Source: Vreelandella nigrificans
GTDB taxonomy: Bacteria; Pseudomonadota; Gammaproteobacteria; Pseudomonadales; Halomonadaceae
DNA: 64,000 nt
Direction of reading: 5' to 3'
Assembly: GCF_002374315.1 (NCBI RefSeq)
Contig: NZ_NWUX01000021.1
Span: forward strand, 18,419-82,418
Part shown: positions 36,086-44,992 of the stretch, piece by piece
Layout: every line of letters begins with the position of its first letter
Numbering within the stretch: the stretch's first letter is position 1
Notes under the pieces: generated by a model
What the model saw: only the letters and a program-made list of their open reading frames with translations
Database searches by the model: none
What the model was told of the DNA's origin: nothing
Made by a program: the position numbers and the translations under genes

Positions 36086-37681
36086 ATGAACATTTGTACA
36101 AAGTGCTTAATAGGCGTAATGCTACTGATCATGACAACAGTGGTGCACTCAAATACGCCCAGTGATCAGCTTATTATTGCGCTTAAGATGAATAATATTT
36201 TGTCACTGGATCCGGCGGCATCAACGGGTAATGATATTGCATTCATCAACGCAAATCTTTATGACACGTTGATAGAACTGGATCCAGAAGACCCGACCAT
36301 TATCCTGCCCGCCCTTGCAAGAGACTGGGAGGTGGCTGACGATAATATGTCAATCTCTTTTAGTCTTCGTGAAGACGTCAGTTTTCATTCAGGAAATCAG
36401 CTTACGGCTGAAGATGTTGTTTGGACATTCGAGCGCGTACTAGATCTTAATCTGGCATTGGCAACCACTTGGAAAGCACTAGGGTTTACCAAGGAGAATA
36501 TTTCAAACCTCATATCGGAGACAGGCACACATGAAGTAGAAATAAAATTTCCACGCGAGCTTGATCCCAAGCTGGTTATATACACTCTTGCTACCAGCCC
36601 CAGCGCTTTCATCATAGATAAACAGCTGGTATTAGAGCATGAGCAAGATGGGGATCTAGGGCATCAATGGTTGACGACCAACTCAGCTGGTAGTGGTGCT
36701 TTCAGCTTAGAGCAGTGGATACCTCAAGATAGAATAATCATGGTTAAAAACGCCCAATACTGGGGCGAAACTCCCAGTTTAGAGCGTATTGCTATGCGTA
36801 ATCTAAAAGAGTCACAGACGATGCGGCTGATGATTGAGCGTGGCGATATCGACGTAGCCATCGGTATGTCTGTGCCAGACATCCGGTCTTTAGAGGGGGC
36901 AGAGGGGGTTGATATTCAAACCACTCAACGAGGCACGCTTTACTACGTTGCCGTTAGTATGCAAAACGATATTCTGGCCAATAAAGATGTCCGTAGAGCC
37001 ATTAGAGGAACTATCAATTACGAGGGTATCAACGACAGTATCATGCCTTACTACGGCGTGTTTCATCAGCGCCCTGTAAAGCTTGGGTTACCCGCTACTC
37101 TACCCGAGCCTATGTACTCACTATCCACTGATGAAGCCCGAAAGCTGCTGGCAAATGCGGGTTATGAAAATGGTTTCACTACAACCATAAGAGCGCTTAA
37201 CGAGTCGCCATTTATCAACGTAGCTATCAATCTTCAAAGTAGCTTGGAAAGAATAGGCATCAACGCAGAAATTATCAGTGGGACCGGCAACCAGGTATAC
37301 GGAGCAATGAGAGATCGTCGCTTTGATATCATTGTAGGTCGGGGAGGGGGCGGTTTTGCACCTCACCCTGACTCTAATCTTACACCACTCTTATTTAATC
37401 CGGATAACTCGGACTCTGCCAAGCTTACCAACTTTCAAGGATGGCGAACTGGCTATCATAATGAGCGTATCAATGAGTTGATCATGCAAGCTGTTTCAGA
37501 AGCGGATAGTGAGCTGCAAAATAGTTTATATGCCGAGGTTCAGTCTATTTATGATGAGGATGTCGGTGCACTGTTTCCTTTCTCGCAAATGGTCAATACG
37601 GTCGCTGTCAGACAAGAAGTGGAGGGGTACTTGGATGATCCAGCCGCGATGACTCGTTTGAGGTCAGTAACCAAACACTAA
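36086..37681 (+). CDS. ABC transporter substrate-binding protein, family 5 (Dpp/Opp type)
   Basis: The frame can open at TTG 36074, but TTGGAG is then the Shine-Dalgarno of ATG 36086, giving 531 residues with a signal peptide ending near VHSNT. The family-5 features are ILSLDPAASTGNDIAFINAN near the start, LREDVSFHSGNQLTAEDVVWTFERV and repeated lobes typical of oligopeptide, nickel or oligosaccharide receptors. It is the first of five genes of one ABC system. Because the operon carries the regulon operator and sits beside pectin genes, oligogalacturonides or other uronide oligomers are plausible ligands; peptides are the classical alternative. Confidence 0.9.
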   Translation: MNICTKCLIGVMLLIMTTVVHSNTPSDQLIIALKMNNILSLDPAASTGNDIAFINANLYDTLIELDPEDPTIILPALARDWEVADDNMSISFSLREDVSFHSGNQLTAEDVVWTFERVLDLNLALATTWKALGFTKENISNLISETGTHEVEIKFPRELDPKLVIYTLATSPSAFIIDKQLVLEHEQDGDLGHQWLTTNSAGSGAFSLEQWIPQDRIIMVKNAQYWGETPSLERIAMRNLKESQTMRLMIERGDIDVAIGMSVPDIRSLEGAEGVDIQTTQRGTLYYVAVSMQNDILANKDVRRAIRGTINYEGINDSIMPYYGVFHQRPVKLGLPATLPEPMYSLSTDEARKLLANAGYENGFTTTIRALNESPFINVAINLQSSLERIGINAEIISGTGNQVYGAMRDRRFDIIVGRGGGGFAPHPDSNLTPLLFNPDNSDSAKLTNFQGWRTGYHNERINELIMQAVSEADSELQNSLYAEVQSIYDEDVGALFPFSQMVNTVAVRQEVEGYLDDPAAMTRLRSVTKH

Positions 37682-37724
37682 AATAAGCTTGTTAGTGGAT
37701 GCATTAATAAAGGAGGAAATAATA

Positions 37725-38741
37725 ATGATAAGATCACGTGTTTCAAGAGTAACAAAAAAGACAGGCGTAATATTGATAACCCTGTTCGGGCTTTTAACAA
37801 TGACCTTTGTCATTGGTAGATTAATGCCCATTGATCCGGTTTTAGCCGTTATAGGTCCCGATGCTGATTCGTCTACCTATCAGCAGGTTTTTGATGAGAT
37901 GGGGTTGGGGAAGCCTATATGGGTTCAATATTACTATTATTTACAGGATATGCTGTCGGGCGATTTTGGGCGTGCCATTCTTACGGGTAGTCCGGTCATT
38001 GATGACATTCTACGTGTATTACCAGCCACTATAGAACTTGCTTCAATTGCGATTATGGTGGGTGTTGGTCTGGGCGTTCCATTAGGCGTGTATGCCGCTA
38101 CTCATCGTGGCCGCCTGGGGGACCACCTGACGCGGTTGATAACTCTATTTGGTTATTCAACACCGGTGTTCTGGGTGGGCATGGTCGGCTTGATTATCTT
38201 CTATGCATGGCTTAACTGGGCCGGTGCAGCAGGCCGTATCGGTTTTGCCTATGATGGCATGTTTACAAGCTATACCGGCTTTTACTTGGTGGATACGTTA
38301 CTATCGGGAAATATTGAAGCCTTCGTTAGTGCGCTACGCCATATTGCCCTACCTGCACTTATTCTTGGTTTGAATTCAGTCTCCTTTATTGGTCGGATGA
38401 CGCGCAGTTTTATGTTAGAACAACTCTCTCAGGAGTATATAAAAACCGCACGGGTCAAAGGTCTTTCTGAACGAAGTGTAATCTGGAAGCATGCATTTAA
38501 AAATATCCGTGTTCAGTTGCTTACTATTGTAGCATTAGCTTATGGCGGATTGCTTGAAGGTGCTGTTCTTATTGAAACGGTTTTTGCCTGGCCGGGCTTC
38601 GGGCAGTATCTAACAGATAGTTTATTAATGGGTGATATGAACGCTGTGATGGCATCCGTTCTTTTTATCGGCCTTGTGTTTGTATTCCTGAATTTACTAT
38701 CAGATGCCCTGTATAAAATGTTCGATCCGAGGACTCAATAA
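37725..38741 (+). CDS. ABC transporter permease, DppB/OppB type
   Basis: ATG 37725 follows a full AGGAGG (37711-37716) and gives 338 residues; the earlier TTG at 37689 is not needed. Six membrane helices are visible, with the N-terminal GLLTMTFVIGRLMPIDPV typical of DppB and the cytoplasmic EAA loop region SQEYIKTARVKGLSERSVIWKH near 235-256. It forms half of the membrane channel with the protein encoded next. The stop overlaps the following ATG by one base. Confidence 0.93.
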   Translation: MIRSRVSRVTKKTGVILITLFGLLTMTFVIGRLMPIDPVLAVIGPDADSSTYQQVFDEMGLGKPIWVQYYYYLQDMLSGDFGRAILTGSPVIDDILRVLPATIELASIAIMVGVGLGVPLGVYAATHRGRLGDHLTRLITLFGYSTPVFWVGMVGLIIFYAWLNWAGAAGRIGFAYDGMFTSYTGFYLVDTLLSGNIEAFVSALRHIALPALILGLNSVSFIGRMTRSFMLEQLSQEYIKTARVKGLSERSVIWKHAFKNIRVQLLTIVALAYGGLLEGAVLIETVFAWPGFGQYLTDSLLMGDMNAVMASVLFIGLVFVFLNLLSDALYKMFDPRTQ

Positions 38742-39649
38742 TGAAAAATGCCGAAGTAGTGAGGAACTCTGATTATTCATTGAAAGCTCGTCATAATCCT
38801 GAATATACCCGAGTGGCTCTTTTTGTTAAGTCCTTTAAAAAGCTCTGTAGAAACCCCTTGAGTGCTTCAGGCGTCATCATAGTCGCCTTATTACTGATAT
38901 GTGCAATTGCTGCACCTCTCATCGCTACTCACAATCCGCTTGAGCAGGATTTGGCCCGCGTCCTGGCATCGCCCTCTCTTGCCCACTGGTTTGGTACGGA
39001 TGAGTATGGTCGAGATGTTTTTAGCCGGCTGGTGTATGGCTCGCGTGTCACGCTGTATATCATCTTTTTGGTTACCATCATTGTAGGACCTGTTGGCCTT
39101 TTGGTAGGCACCATGTCTGGCTATTTTGGTGGCTGGGTGGACAGCGTTTTTATGCGCATAACGGATATCTTTATCTCCTTTCCCAGCCTTGTGCTGGCTC
39201 TGGCTTTCGTGGCAGCGCTTGGGCCTGGCCTGGAGCATGCGGTTATCGCAATCGCAATCACCTCTTGGCCTCCTGTGGCACGCCTTGCTCGAGCGGAGAC
39301 GCTTACCTTGAGAAATTCAGACTATGTGGTGGCTGCACAGCTGCAGGGCGCTTCCGCATGCCGCGTACTGTTTCACTACATTTCATTAATGTGCCTGCCT
39401 TCATTGATTGTTCGCTTAACCATGAATATGGCAACGGTCATATTGACCGCCGCGGCGTTGGGATTTTTAGGCTTGGGTGCCCAGCCTCCGCTTCCTGAAT
39501 GGGGGGCCATGATATCGACAGGTCGTAGCTACATGCTTGAAAGCTGGTGGTTGGTAGCATTTCCGGGAGCGGCCATCATGCTTGTAAGCCTAGCGTTTAA
39601 TTTATTAGGCGACGGTCTTCGTGACCTTCTAGATCCCCGAACCGAGTGA
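38741..39649 (+). CDS. ABC transporter permease, DppC/OppC type
   Basis: This 302-residue protein has a cytoplasmic N-terminus of about 40 residues and then six helices. It contains HWFGTDEYGRDVFSRLVYGS near 84-103, the hallmark of the DppC/OppC half, and the EAA-like loop RNSDYVVAAQLQGASACRVL near 190-209. It pairs with the permease encoded just before it. Its start overlaps the stop of that gene. Confidence 0.93.
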   Translation: MKNAEVVRNSDYSLKARHNPEYTRVALFVKSFKKLCRNPLSASGVIIVALLLICAIAAPLIATHNPLEQDLARVLASPSLAHWFGTDEYGRDVFSRLVYGSRVTLYIIFLVTIIVGPVGLLVGTMSGYFGGWVDSVFMRITDIFISFPSLVLALAFVAALGPGLEHAVIAIAITSWPPVARLARAETLTLRNSDYVVAAQLQGASACRVLFHYISLMCLPSLIVRLTMNMATVILTAAALGFLGLGAQPPLPEWGAMISTGRSYMLESWWLVAFPGAAIMLVSLAFNLLGDGLRDLLDPRTE

Positions 39650-39658
39650 GGAATAAAC

Positions 39659-40504
39659 ATGGATGTATTAACAGTTGAAAAACTGAACGTTACTTTCCGT
39701 ACCGATGAGGGGCTAAAGCATGCGGTTCGTGATGTGTCTTTTACACTGAGAAACGAGAAGCTTGCGATAGTGGGGGAGTCGGGCTCGGGCAAGTCGACAG
39801 TGGGAAAGGCGATACTGAGGTTGAACCCACCCTCTACGCGTGTGACGGCTGAAAAGCTTCAGTTTGGGAAAACCAATCTTCTTGCCTGCAATGAAAAAGA
39901 GATACGTGCCATACGTGGGCAGCATATTTCGATGATCATGCAGGATCCCAAGTTTTCGCTTAACCCAGTGATGACAGTAGGGGAGCAAATATCTGAAGCG
40001 CTCAGTGTTCATCGAAATATTAGCAGACGAGAAGCCAAAGAAGCAGCGCTTGAGATGTTGAAGGAAGTCAGTATTGCTGACCCCGAGCACGTATATAGCC
40101 AGTACCCCCATGAAATATCAGGAGGGATGGGACAACGTGTAATGATTGCCATGATGGTTATACCCGAGCCCGACATCATTATTGCTGATGAGCCAACATC
40201 TGCACTTGATGTTTCGGTCCAGCAGGATGTACTCAATATATTAACCAGGCTGATAGAGAAGAAGAATATTAGCCTTATATTTATCAGTCACGACCTCAAC
40301 CTGGTGAAGAAGTTCTGTGACCGTGTGTTGGTCATGTATGGCGGAAGAGTCGTGGAGTCGATCAAGGCGAATGAGCTCTCCAACGCGTCGCACCCTTATA
40401 CAAGAGGTCTGATGGAGTCGCTTCCAAGCCTTAAGCATCGCCGGGAGACCTTACCGGTAATGACGCGCGACCAGAATTGGCTTACCCAGGAATACACAAC
40501 ATGA
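39659..40504 (+). CDS. ABC transporter ATP-binding protein, DppD/OppD type
   Basis: This 281-residue ATPase has Walker [10 protein letters not shown] near 39-47, a Q-loop [10 protein letters not shown] near 97, the signature ISGGMGQRV near 153, Walker [12 protein letters not shown] near 172 and the switch histidine in FISHDLN. The signature has M where LSGGQ proteins have Q, as is common in the DppD subfamily. Its stop codon overlaps the start of the second ATPase (ATGA). The C-terminal iron-sulfur cysteine motif present in some OppD-like proteins is not seen. Confidence 0.92.
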   Translation: MDVLTVEKLNVTFRTDEGLKHAVRDVSFTLRNEKLAIVGESGSGKSTVGKAILRLNPPSTRVTAEKLQFGKTNLLACNEKEIRAIRGQHISMIMQDPKFSLNPVMTVGEQISEALSVHRNISRREAKEAALEMLKEVSIADPEHVYSQYPHEISGGMGQRVMIAMMVIPEPDIIIADEPTSALDVSVQQDVLNILTRLIEKKNISLIFISHDLNLVKKFCDRVLVMYGGRVVESIKANELSNASHPYTRGLMESLPSLKHRRETLPVMTRDQNWLTQEYTT

Positions 40505-41244
40505 TCTCTATTCAATCACTTTCGTTTGATATGCCTGGCTCTACTAAATCCAAGCGTATCCTGAATGATATAAACATCAGTATTGGCAAAGGGGAGTGTT
40601 TTGGGCTGGTAGGTGAATCAGGTTCTGGGAAAACGAGTATTCTCAAATGCTTGGCAGGCCAGTTTCAGGGCTGGGAAGGGGCGATCGCCATTCAGGGGAA
40701 ATCGCTTGCCGAGACTTCCTTGAAAGAGCGCAGCAATACCATGCAAATGGTGTTTCAAGATCCCTACGGTGCCTTACACCCGCGGCATACCATTCGTAAA
40801 ATACTGAATGAGCCCTTGGCCATCAAAGGTTTGTCTGATAAGTCAGAGCGCATACTCAAAGCACTCAAGGATGTGGGGCTTGATGAGACGTTTCTACCTC
40901 GTTATCCACATCAGCTTTCAGGAGGGCAAAGGCAGCGAGTGGCCATTGCCAGAGCGATAATACTAGATCCGGATATTATCCTTCTCGATGAGCCTACATC
41001 AGCACTTGATGTGTCTGTGCAGGCAGAAATACTGAACCTGTTAACTAGCCTTCACCGACGCCACCAACTGACTTATCTGATGGTATCCCATGATCTTGGC
41101 GTCATTGCGCATCTTTGCGAGCGTGTTGCTGTGATGAAGTCCGGTGAGATCGTGGAGGTGGTATCCAGAGATGATCTAGTCGAGGGAAATGTAGCACACG
41201 CTTATACGAAAGTGCTTCTACAGCATGCTTTAAGCCGAGAGTAA
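40501..41244 (+). CDS. ABC transporter ATP-binding protein, DppF/OppF type
   Basis: I start at ATG 40501, which overlaps the previous stop as ATGA and gives 247 residues; a TTG at 40477 is in frame. Walker A GESGSGKTS is near 38, the Q-loop VFQDPYGALHPRHT near 84, the signature LSGGQRQRV near 138, Walker [13 protein letters not shown] near 160 and MVSHDLGVI near 194. It is the partner of the DppD-type subunit. A hairpin follows the stop and closes the operon. Confidence 0.92.
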   Translation: MISIQSLSFDMPGSTKSKRILNDINISIGKGECFGLVGESGSGKTSILKCLAGQFQGWEGAIAIQGKSLAETSLKERSNTMQMVFQDPYGALHPRHTIRKILNEPLAIKGLSDKSERILKALKDVGLDETFLPRYPHQLSGGQRQRVAIARAIILDPDIILLDEPTSALDVSVQAEILNLLTSLHRRHQLTYLMVSHDLGVIAHLCERVAVMKSGEIVEVVSRDDLVEGNVAHAYTKVLLQHALSRE

Positions 41245-41257
41245 GTGCTCGATTAAA

Positions 41258-41294
41258 CAACCGATAAAGGCGGGAACTCCGGCTTTATCGGTTG
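41258..41294. terminator. Hairpin closing the ABC operon
   Basis: CAACCGATAAAG (41258-41269) and CTTTATCGGTTG (41283-41294) form a perfect 12-bp stem enclosing a short GC-rich loop that can pair further. There is no strong T run, but the size and place after the last ABC gene favour a terminator, possibly for both strands. Confidence 0.7.
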
Positions 41295-41334
41295 GTGGGA
41301 AAGCATATTTGGCCTTTTACACTTGTGAAGAGAT

Positions 41335-41347
41335 GGGGGGGGGGGGG
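41335..41347. repeat. Thirteen-G homopolymer
   Basis: An unbroken run of thirteen G bases lies in the convergent gap between the ABC operon and the minus-strand esterase gene. It is slippage-prone and a common place for assembly error. No coding frame spans it. Confidence 0.9.
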
Positions 41348-41392
41348 CGAAAAGATGGAGCGTGCGCGGTGAAAGAGGGCTGTTCGTGATGT

Positions 41393-42367
41393 TTACTCTG
41401 ACATAACACCGATCTGAACCATCCAATCCGCGAGCAGTAGTGGCCAGCCCGAAACCGGTTTGCCGCTAGCGCCGCTAATGCCAAAGCCATGGCCGCCGTC
41501 GCGGAAGATATGCAGTTCAGTCTTCACGCCCGCGGCATGTAGTGCATTATAAAATGCAATTGCATTGGCTGGGGGCACGGATGGGTCATCATCGGCTAGC
41601 ACCAGGAACACTTCGGGTGTACCTGCCGTGACGTGCTCTTCAGGGGAGTGATTGCTCTTTTGTTGTGGCGTTGGGCTGTCGCCCAATAGGGCGGTGCGTG
41701 ATCCTTCGTGAACGCTGTTATCCTGCATTGTTACGACTGGATAAACCAGGGCGACGAAATCAGGCCGAGCTGAGACGGCCTGTTCAGTGCCATCTGCTTC
41801 ATAAAGCTCCCTGTTATACCCAGTAGCGAGCGATGCTCCTATATGTCCTGCGGCAGAAAAACCCAGAAACCCGATCCGTTCAGGATCAAGGCCCCATTCG
41901 TTGGCATGTCTACGTACCAGACGCATGGCGCGCTGTGCATCGGCCAGCGGTGCATCCGCTCGGTTAGCATGCCCCTCTCCTGGTAAACGATAGGTCAGAA
42001 GAAAGCTGGTGACGCCTAACGGTGCCAGCGCCTTGGCGATTTCAATACCCTCTTTATCTAACACCACCCGCCTGTAGGATCCGCCTGGTGCGATAATAAT
42101 GGAAGCCCCGTTGGGTCGCTCTGGAACCCAGGCCGTTAGGCTTGGTTCAACAATGCCCGTTAGTGCCCGATCAGGCCGGAACAAGTTTTTGGAACGTTCA
42201 TCCACCATGGGCGTTAGGTCAACTGGCGTGCCCTCAGGGCGTTTATCCCAAAGCGGCAGAACCGCTTCATGCTGTAAAGTGTTAGCCATGGCACTTCCCA
42301 TACTCATTAAGCCGCATAAGGTTAACGCCAGCCATGCGGATGAAAGTAGTATTCGCTCTTTTTGCAT
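41393..42367 (-). CDS. Secreted alpha/beta hydrolase, acetylesterase-like
   Basis: This 324-residue protein has a signal peptide ending near AMANT (residue 29). The mature part has the oxyanion segment IIIAPGGSYRRVVLDKEG near 90, the nucleophile elbow GFSAAGH with serine near 171, an aspartate in VLADDDPSVPP near 257 and histidine in DGGHGFG near 291. This is the layout of BD-FAE/acetyl esterase proteins such as pectin or xylan acetylesterases. It is the last gene of a minus-strand group after the polygalacturonate lyase-like gene, so removal of acetyl groups from pectic oligomers is a reasonable guess. Confidence 0.82.
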   Translation of the reverse strand: MQKERILLSSAWLALTLCGLMSMGSAMANTLQHEAVLPLWDKRPEGTPVDLTPMVDERSKNLFRPDRALTGIVEPSLTAWVPERPNGASIIIAPGGSYRRVVLDKEGIEIAKALAPLGVTSFLLTYRLPGEGHANRADAPLADAQRAMRLVRRHANEWGLDPERIGFLGFSAAGHIGASLATGYNRELYEADGTEQAVSARPDFVALVYPVVTMQDNSVHEGSRTALLGDSPTPQQKSNHSPEEHVTAGTPEVFLVLADDDPSVPPANAIAFYNALHAAGVKTELHIFRDGGHGFGISGASGKPVSGWPLLLADWMVQIGVMSE

Positions 42368-42457
42368 ATTTACTATTTACAGAAGATTTTATCTAATCAC
42401 TTTTTAGAAACGAGTGCCTAGCGCTTGGTAGCACTAAGCACTCGACACCGGTTTTGG

Positions 42458-44695
42458 TTAGTTGAAAACTAGCTGCTGCAGTGCCAATGCTTGCTCACGC
42501 TGTTCACTTTCGTTGTTGGCCTCCTGCTGTAACAAGGCTTCAATTTCCGCTAATTTGTCTTCATCGAACGGTAATTCATTAGATGGTGTATGGCTTCCCC
42601 CTTGCAGGAACCAGTTTTGAGGGCTTATATCACCATAAACGCTGTCGTCGACACTACTTGGGATTACTAGCTTTAACGAAATATTGTGTGACAATTGAGC
42701 TGGCTCAAGTTGCTCGCCATAGGGGCTTTTGCGAACAATATAGTTAAATCGCTTATTATCGATGGCGACGTTATTGTTAATGATTAACGTGCCGGAATTA
42801 AAGTTATCCGTAAATCCATCCATTCCATTATTGAAGGCAAGGTTGCCCTCAACAATATGGGGAACAGGTAGACCTTCTCCGCCTAACTTAAAGCCATTGC
42901 CCAGATTTCCACCGGTTGGCTGGGTGTTCAATGTCTGGCCATTGTTGAACGCGATGGAGTTGGTAATGGTGACAGTGCCGTTGGGGCCATCTTCGACTTT
43001 ATTGAATAAATCCCAGCCATCATCGATATTGTGGTGTGCAATACAGTGATCAAAGGTGTTGCCTTCACCAACCCGCATTTTTGCAGCGAAACCGTCGGCA
43101 TTAATGCCAGAGCTATCTTCATTGTTGTAGCTCTCGCTATAACGAACCGTGTTATGGCTCGCCCAAAGCGCTCTCCCGACGTCGGCGGGGGAGGTGATTT
43201 GAAAGCCCGTATCTGGTGCGCTGTGGGTCACAATATGTTCGAAGACATTGTGGCTGCCATGCACAATCAAACGTTCGCCGGCGACTTCCAGGTGATCCAA
43301 TTGCCAGTAATTGGCATTGTGCGACACCATCCCGGTAAAGCGTACATCTTCGCCTTCGCCAGTTAAGCGCTTAAGTTTGCCAGGCGAGCCGCTAGCGGTT
43401 AGAGGGATTTCTATTGCTTCGTAGTCACCGCTGGCAAGATAAATCGTACCGCCAGGAGCTAGCTGCACCAAGGCGGACGCTAGGTCTAGAGGATTCGTTT
43501 GGTCGCCAGCTTGCCCTGGGCTGCCAGCAGGGGATACATGGATAGTAAAAGGATCAGCAACGGTTAGTGGCTCAAGCGTTACTGTTTTGTGCTGGGACTC
43601 TGTTTCTGGCCCTTCGGTTGGCTGGAAAGAGACGACAAGATCAGTGGGTTCAGTGATCTGCAAAGGAAGGCTAAATAAGTCGCCTGCAGCAACGGTCTGT
43701 TTATCCCCAATCGGTTGCCCAGCCTTTGAGACGCTAAATTCACCGCTATAATTCGCGATCGCTTGAAGAGTGTAGTCAGGAGTAGTGACGACGTCGGGTG
43801 AAGCTAATGACCATACAAGAGGGTTTTCCGGTGCTTGATAAGCGCTCGCCTCCTGGGTGTTGGCGTCGCTAAGCTCAATGTGAATATCATCAATGTGCAG
43901 GCGAGCATTACGCGCTGCAAAAAATCCCACATACTGATGATCAGGATCTTGCACTTCAACAAGGTTGGCGGGAGCTTGGGCAAGCTCGTGGTGATAAGTT
44001 TGCTGGCCATCGTTCACGGTCACGGCGAAGTGCTCATCACTACGTGTCAGCGTCATACGGTAAGGCTGCTCGTCACCATACGGCCTACCTTCTAAGTAAT
44101 CTTCATGACTTAACAGATTGCCGGGATTACCCCATGGATCCTGAATCCCTTCTCTATAGGTAGCTGTCACATTCATTAACCCATCGTTATCGCGGGTATG
44201 TGAGCGCAGCAGGTTCATCACCATATTGGACGCAGCGGGAAACTCTTCATGGCCCAGCGGCTGAGGGTTAGCACGTGGTGCGCCTAAAATGTCGCGAACC
44301 ATTAGCCCAGCACCTTCCTGGCGATTAGGCGTTGCGCCTGTTTCTGGCCCCAGTTGCTCTAACGTTAAAGTGGCCGTCAGGGTGAAGTTTACGCCGGTGG
44401 GTAAGGTGGTGTAGTAAAACGTACCCCCTTCATGGGAGTTAGCCAACTTACCGCCGCGGCTTTCAATCGTCACTTGATCTACCAGTGGGCCTGCAGTCAC
44501 AGGATCGCCATTACTGGTAACTTCGTTAGTTCCTACCTTTTCAGGAAGGATAGTGGATCCAAAATTCAAGTCGGCCGATTGGCCGAAGGTGATGCTTTGC
44601 CAAGCTAGCTCAGAAGCATCTGTAGCGGCGTGTCCTAACGAAGCACCCAAGACAGGCGTCATCGTCGTTAGTGCAAACGCAATAATTTTACGCAT
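42458..44695 (-). CDS. pelX: Family-9 pectate lyase-like, exopolygalacturonate lyase (PelX type)
   Basis: This 745-residue secreted protein has a signal peptide ending near HAATD (residue 24), an N-terminal accessory region of about 400 residues with a lectin-like feel, and a right-handed parallel beta-helix from about 405. The PL9 calcium site is intact: Asp534 (NADGF) and Asp558, Asp559 and Asp562 (DDGWD) have exactly the spacing of Asp209/233/234/237 in Dickeya Pel9A, and the catalytic lysine is Lys603 (GNGFKLGG). Size and N-terminal half recall PelX, which removes dimers from polygalacturonate in the periplasm. An operator-like site (44812-44822, minus strand) lies 117 bases upstream. Confidence 0.87.
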   Translation of the reverse strand: MRKIIAFALTTMTPVLGASLGHAATDASELAWQSITFGQSADLNFGSTILPEKVGTNEVTSNGDPVTAGPLVDQVTIESRGGKLANSHEGGTFYYTTLPTGVNFTLTATLTLEQLGPETGATPNRQEGAGLMVRDILGAPRANPQPLGHEEFPAASNMVMNLLRSHTRDNDGLMNVTATYREGIQDPWGNPGNLLSHEDYLEGRPYGDEQPYRMTLTRSDEHFAVTVNDGQQTYHHELAQAPANLVEVQDPDHQYVGFFAARNARLHIDDIHIELSDANTQEASAYQAPENPLVWSLASPDVVTTPDYTLQAIANYSGEFSVSKAGQPIGDKQTVAAGDLFSLPLQITEPTDLVVSFQPTEGPETESQHKTVTLEPLTVADPFTIHVSPAGSPGQAGDQTNPLDLASALVQLAPGGTIYLASGDYEAIEIPLTASGSPGKLKRLTGEGEDVRFTGMVSHNANYWQLDHLEVAGERLIVHGSHNVFEHIVTHSAPDTGFQITSPADVGRALWASHNTVRYSESYNNEDSSGINADGFAAKMRVGEGNTFDHCIAHHNIDDGWDLFNKVEDGPNGTVTITNSIAFNNGQTLNTQPTGGNLGNGFKLGGEGLPVPHIVEGNLAFNNGMDGFTDNFNSGTLIINNNVAIDNKRFNYIVRKSPYGEQLEPAQLSHNISLKLVIPSSVDDSVYGDISPQNWFLQGGSHTPSNELPFDEDKLAEIEALLQQEANNESEQREQALALQQLVFN

Positions 44696-44718
44696 GTTTA
44701 TAAAGCCTTCTTGTCATA

Positions 44719-44742
44719 GTTATTGTCTTGGTTATTGTCTTG
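44719..44742. repeat. Two exact 12-bp repeats upstream of pelX
   Basis: GTTATTGTCTTG occurs twice head to tail (44719-44730 and 44731-44742) and a third partial copy follows. They lie in the pelX leader, about 25 bases before its start. Confidence 0.7.
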
Positions 44743-44811
44743 GTTATGGCCATAGCAAGAGCAGCGTATCTAGCTGGTGACTAGCCATCTACGCTGAGGT
44801 ATCCCTGATAA

Positions 44812-44822
44812 AGATAATACAT
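44812..44822 (-). promoter_or_regulatory. Uronate-regulon operator G, before pelX
   Basis: Read on the minus strand, AAACATACTATGTATTATC matches the flank and left half of the shared operator (AAACATATTATGTATTACA at 46171), with changes in the last bases. It lies 117 bases before the pelX ATG and faces the same way. Confidence 0.55.
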
Positions 44823-44992
44823 AGTATGTTTGTCATCAATACTCCCAGAGACCTGAACATACTCTTTTCCCAGCAACTGTCCTCTCTGCCGCAATCTGCC
44901 CAGCAGCCATATCTCCCACCGCCTTTCCCCTACCATTTTTCTTTTACTATTCTTCTCCTGCAGGAGGTGAGAGTTAGCCGTAATATACTGAT

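Noticed and set aside
41335..41347. G run as a phase-variation switch
   Set aside because: It lies between two 3' ends, outside any promoter or reading frame.
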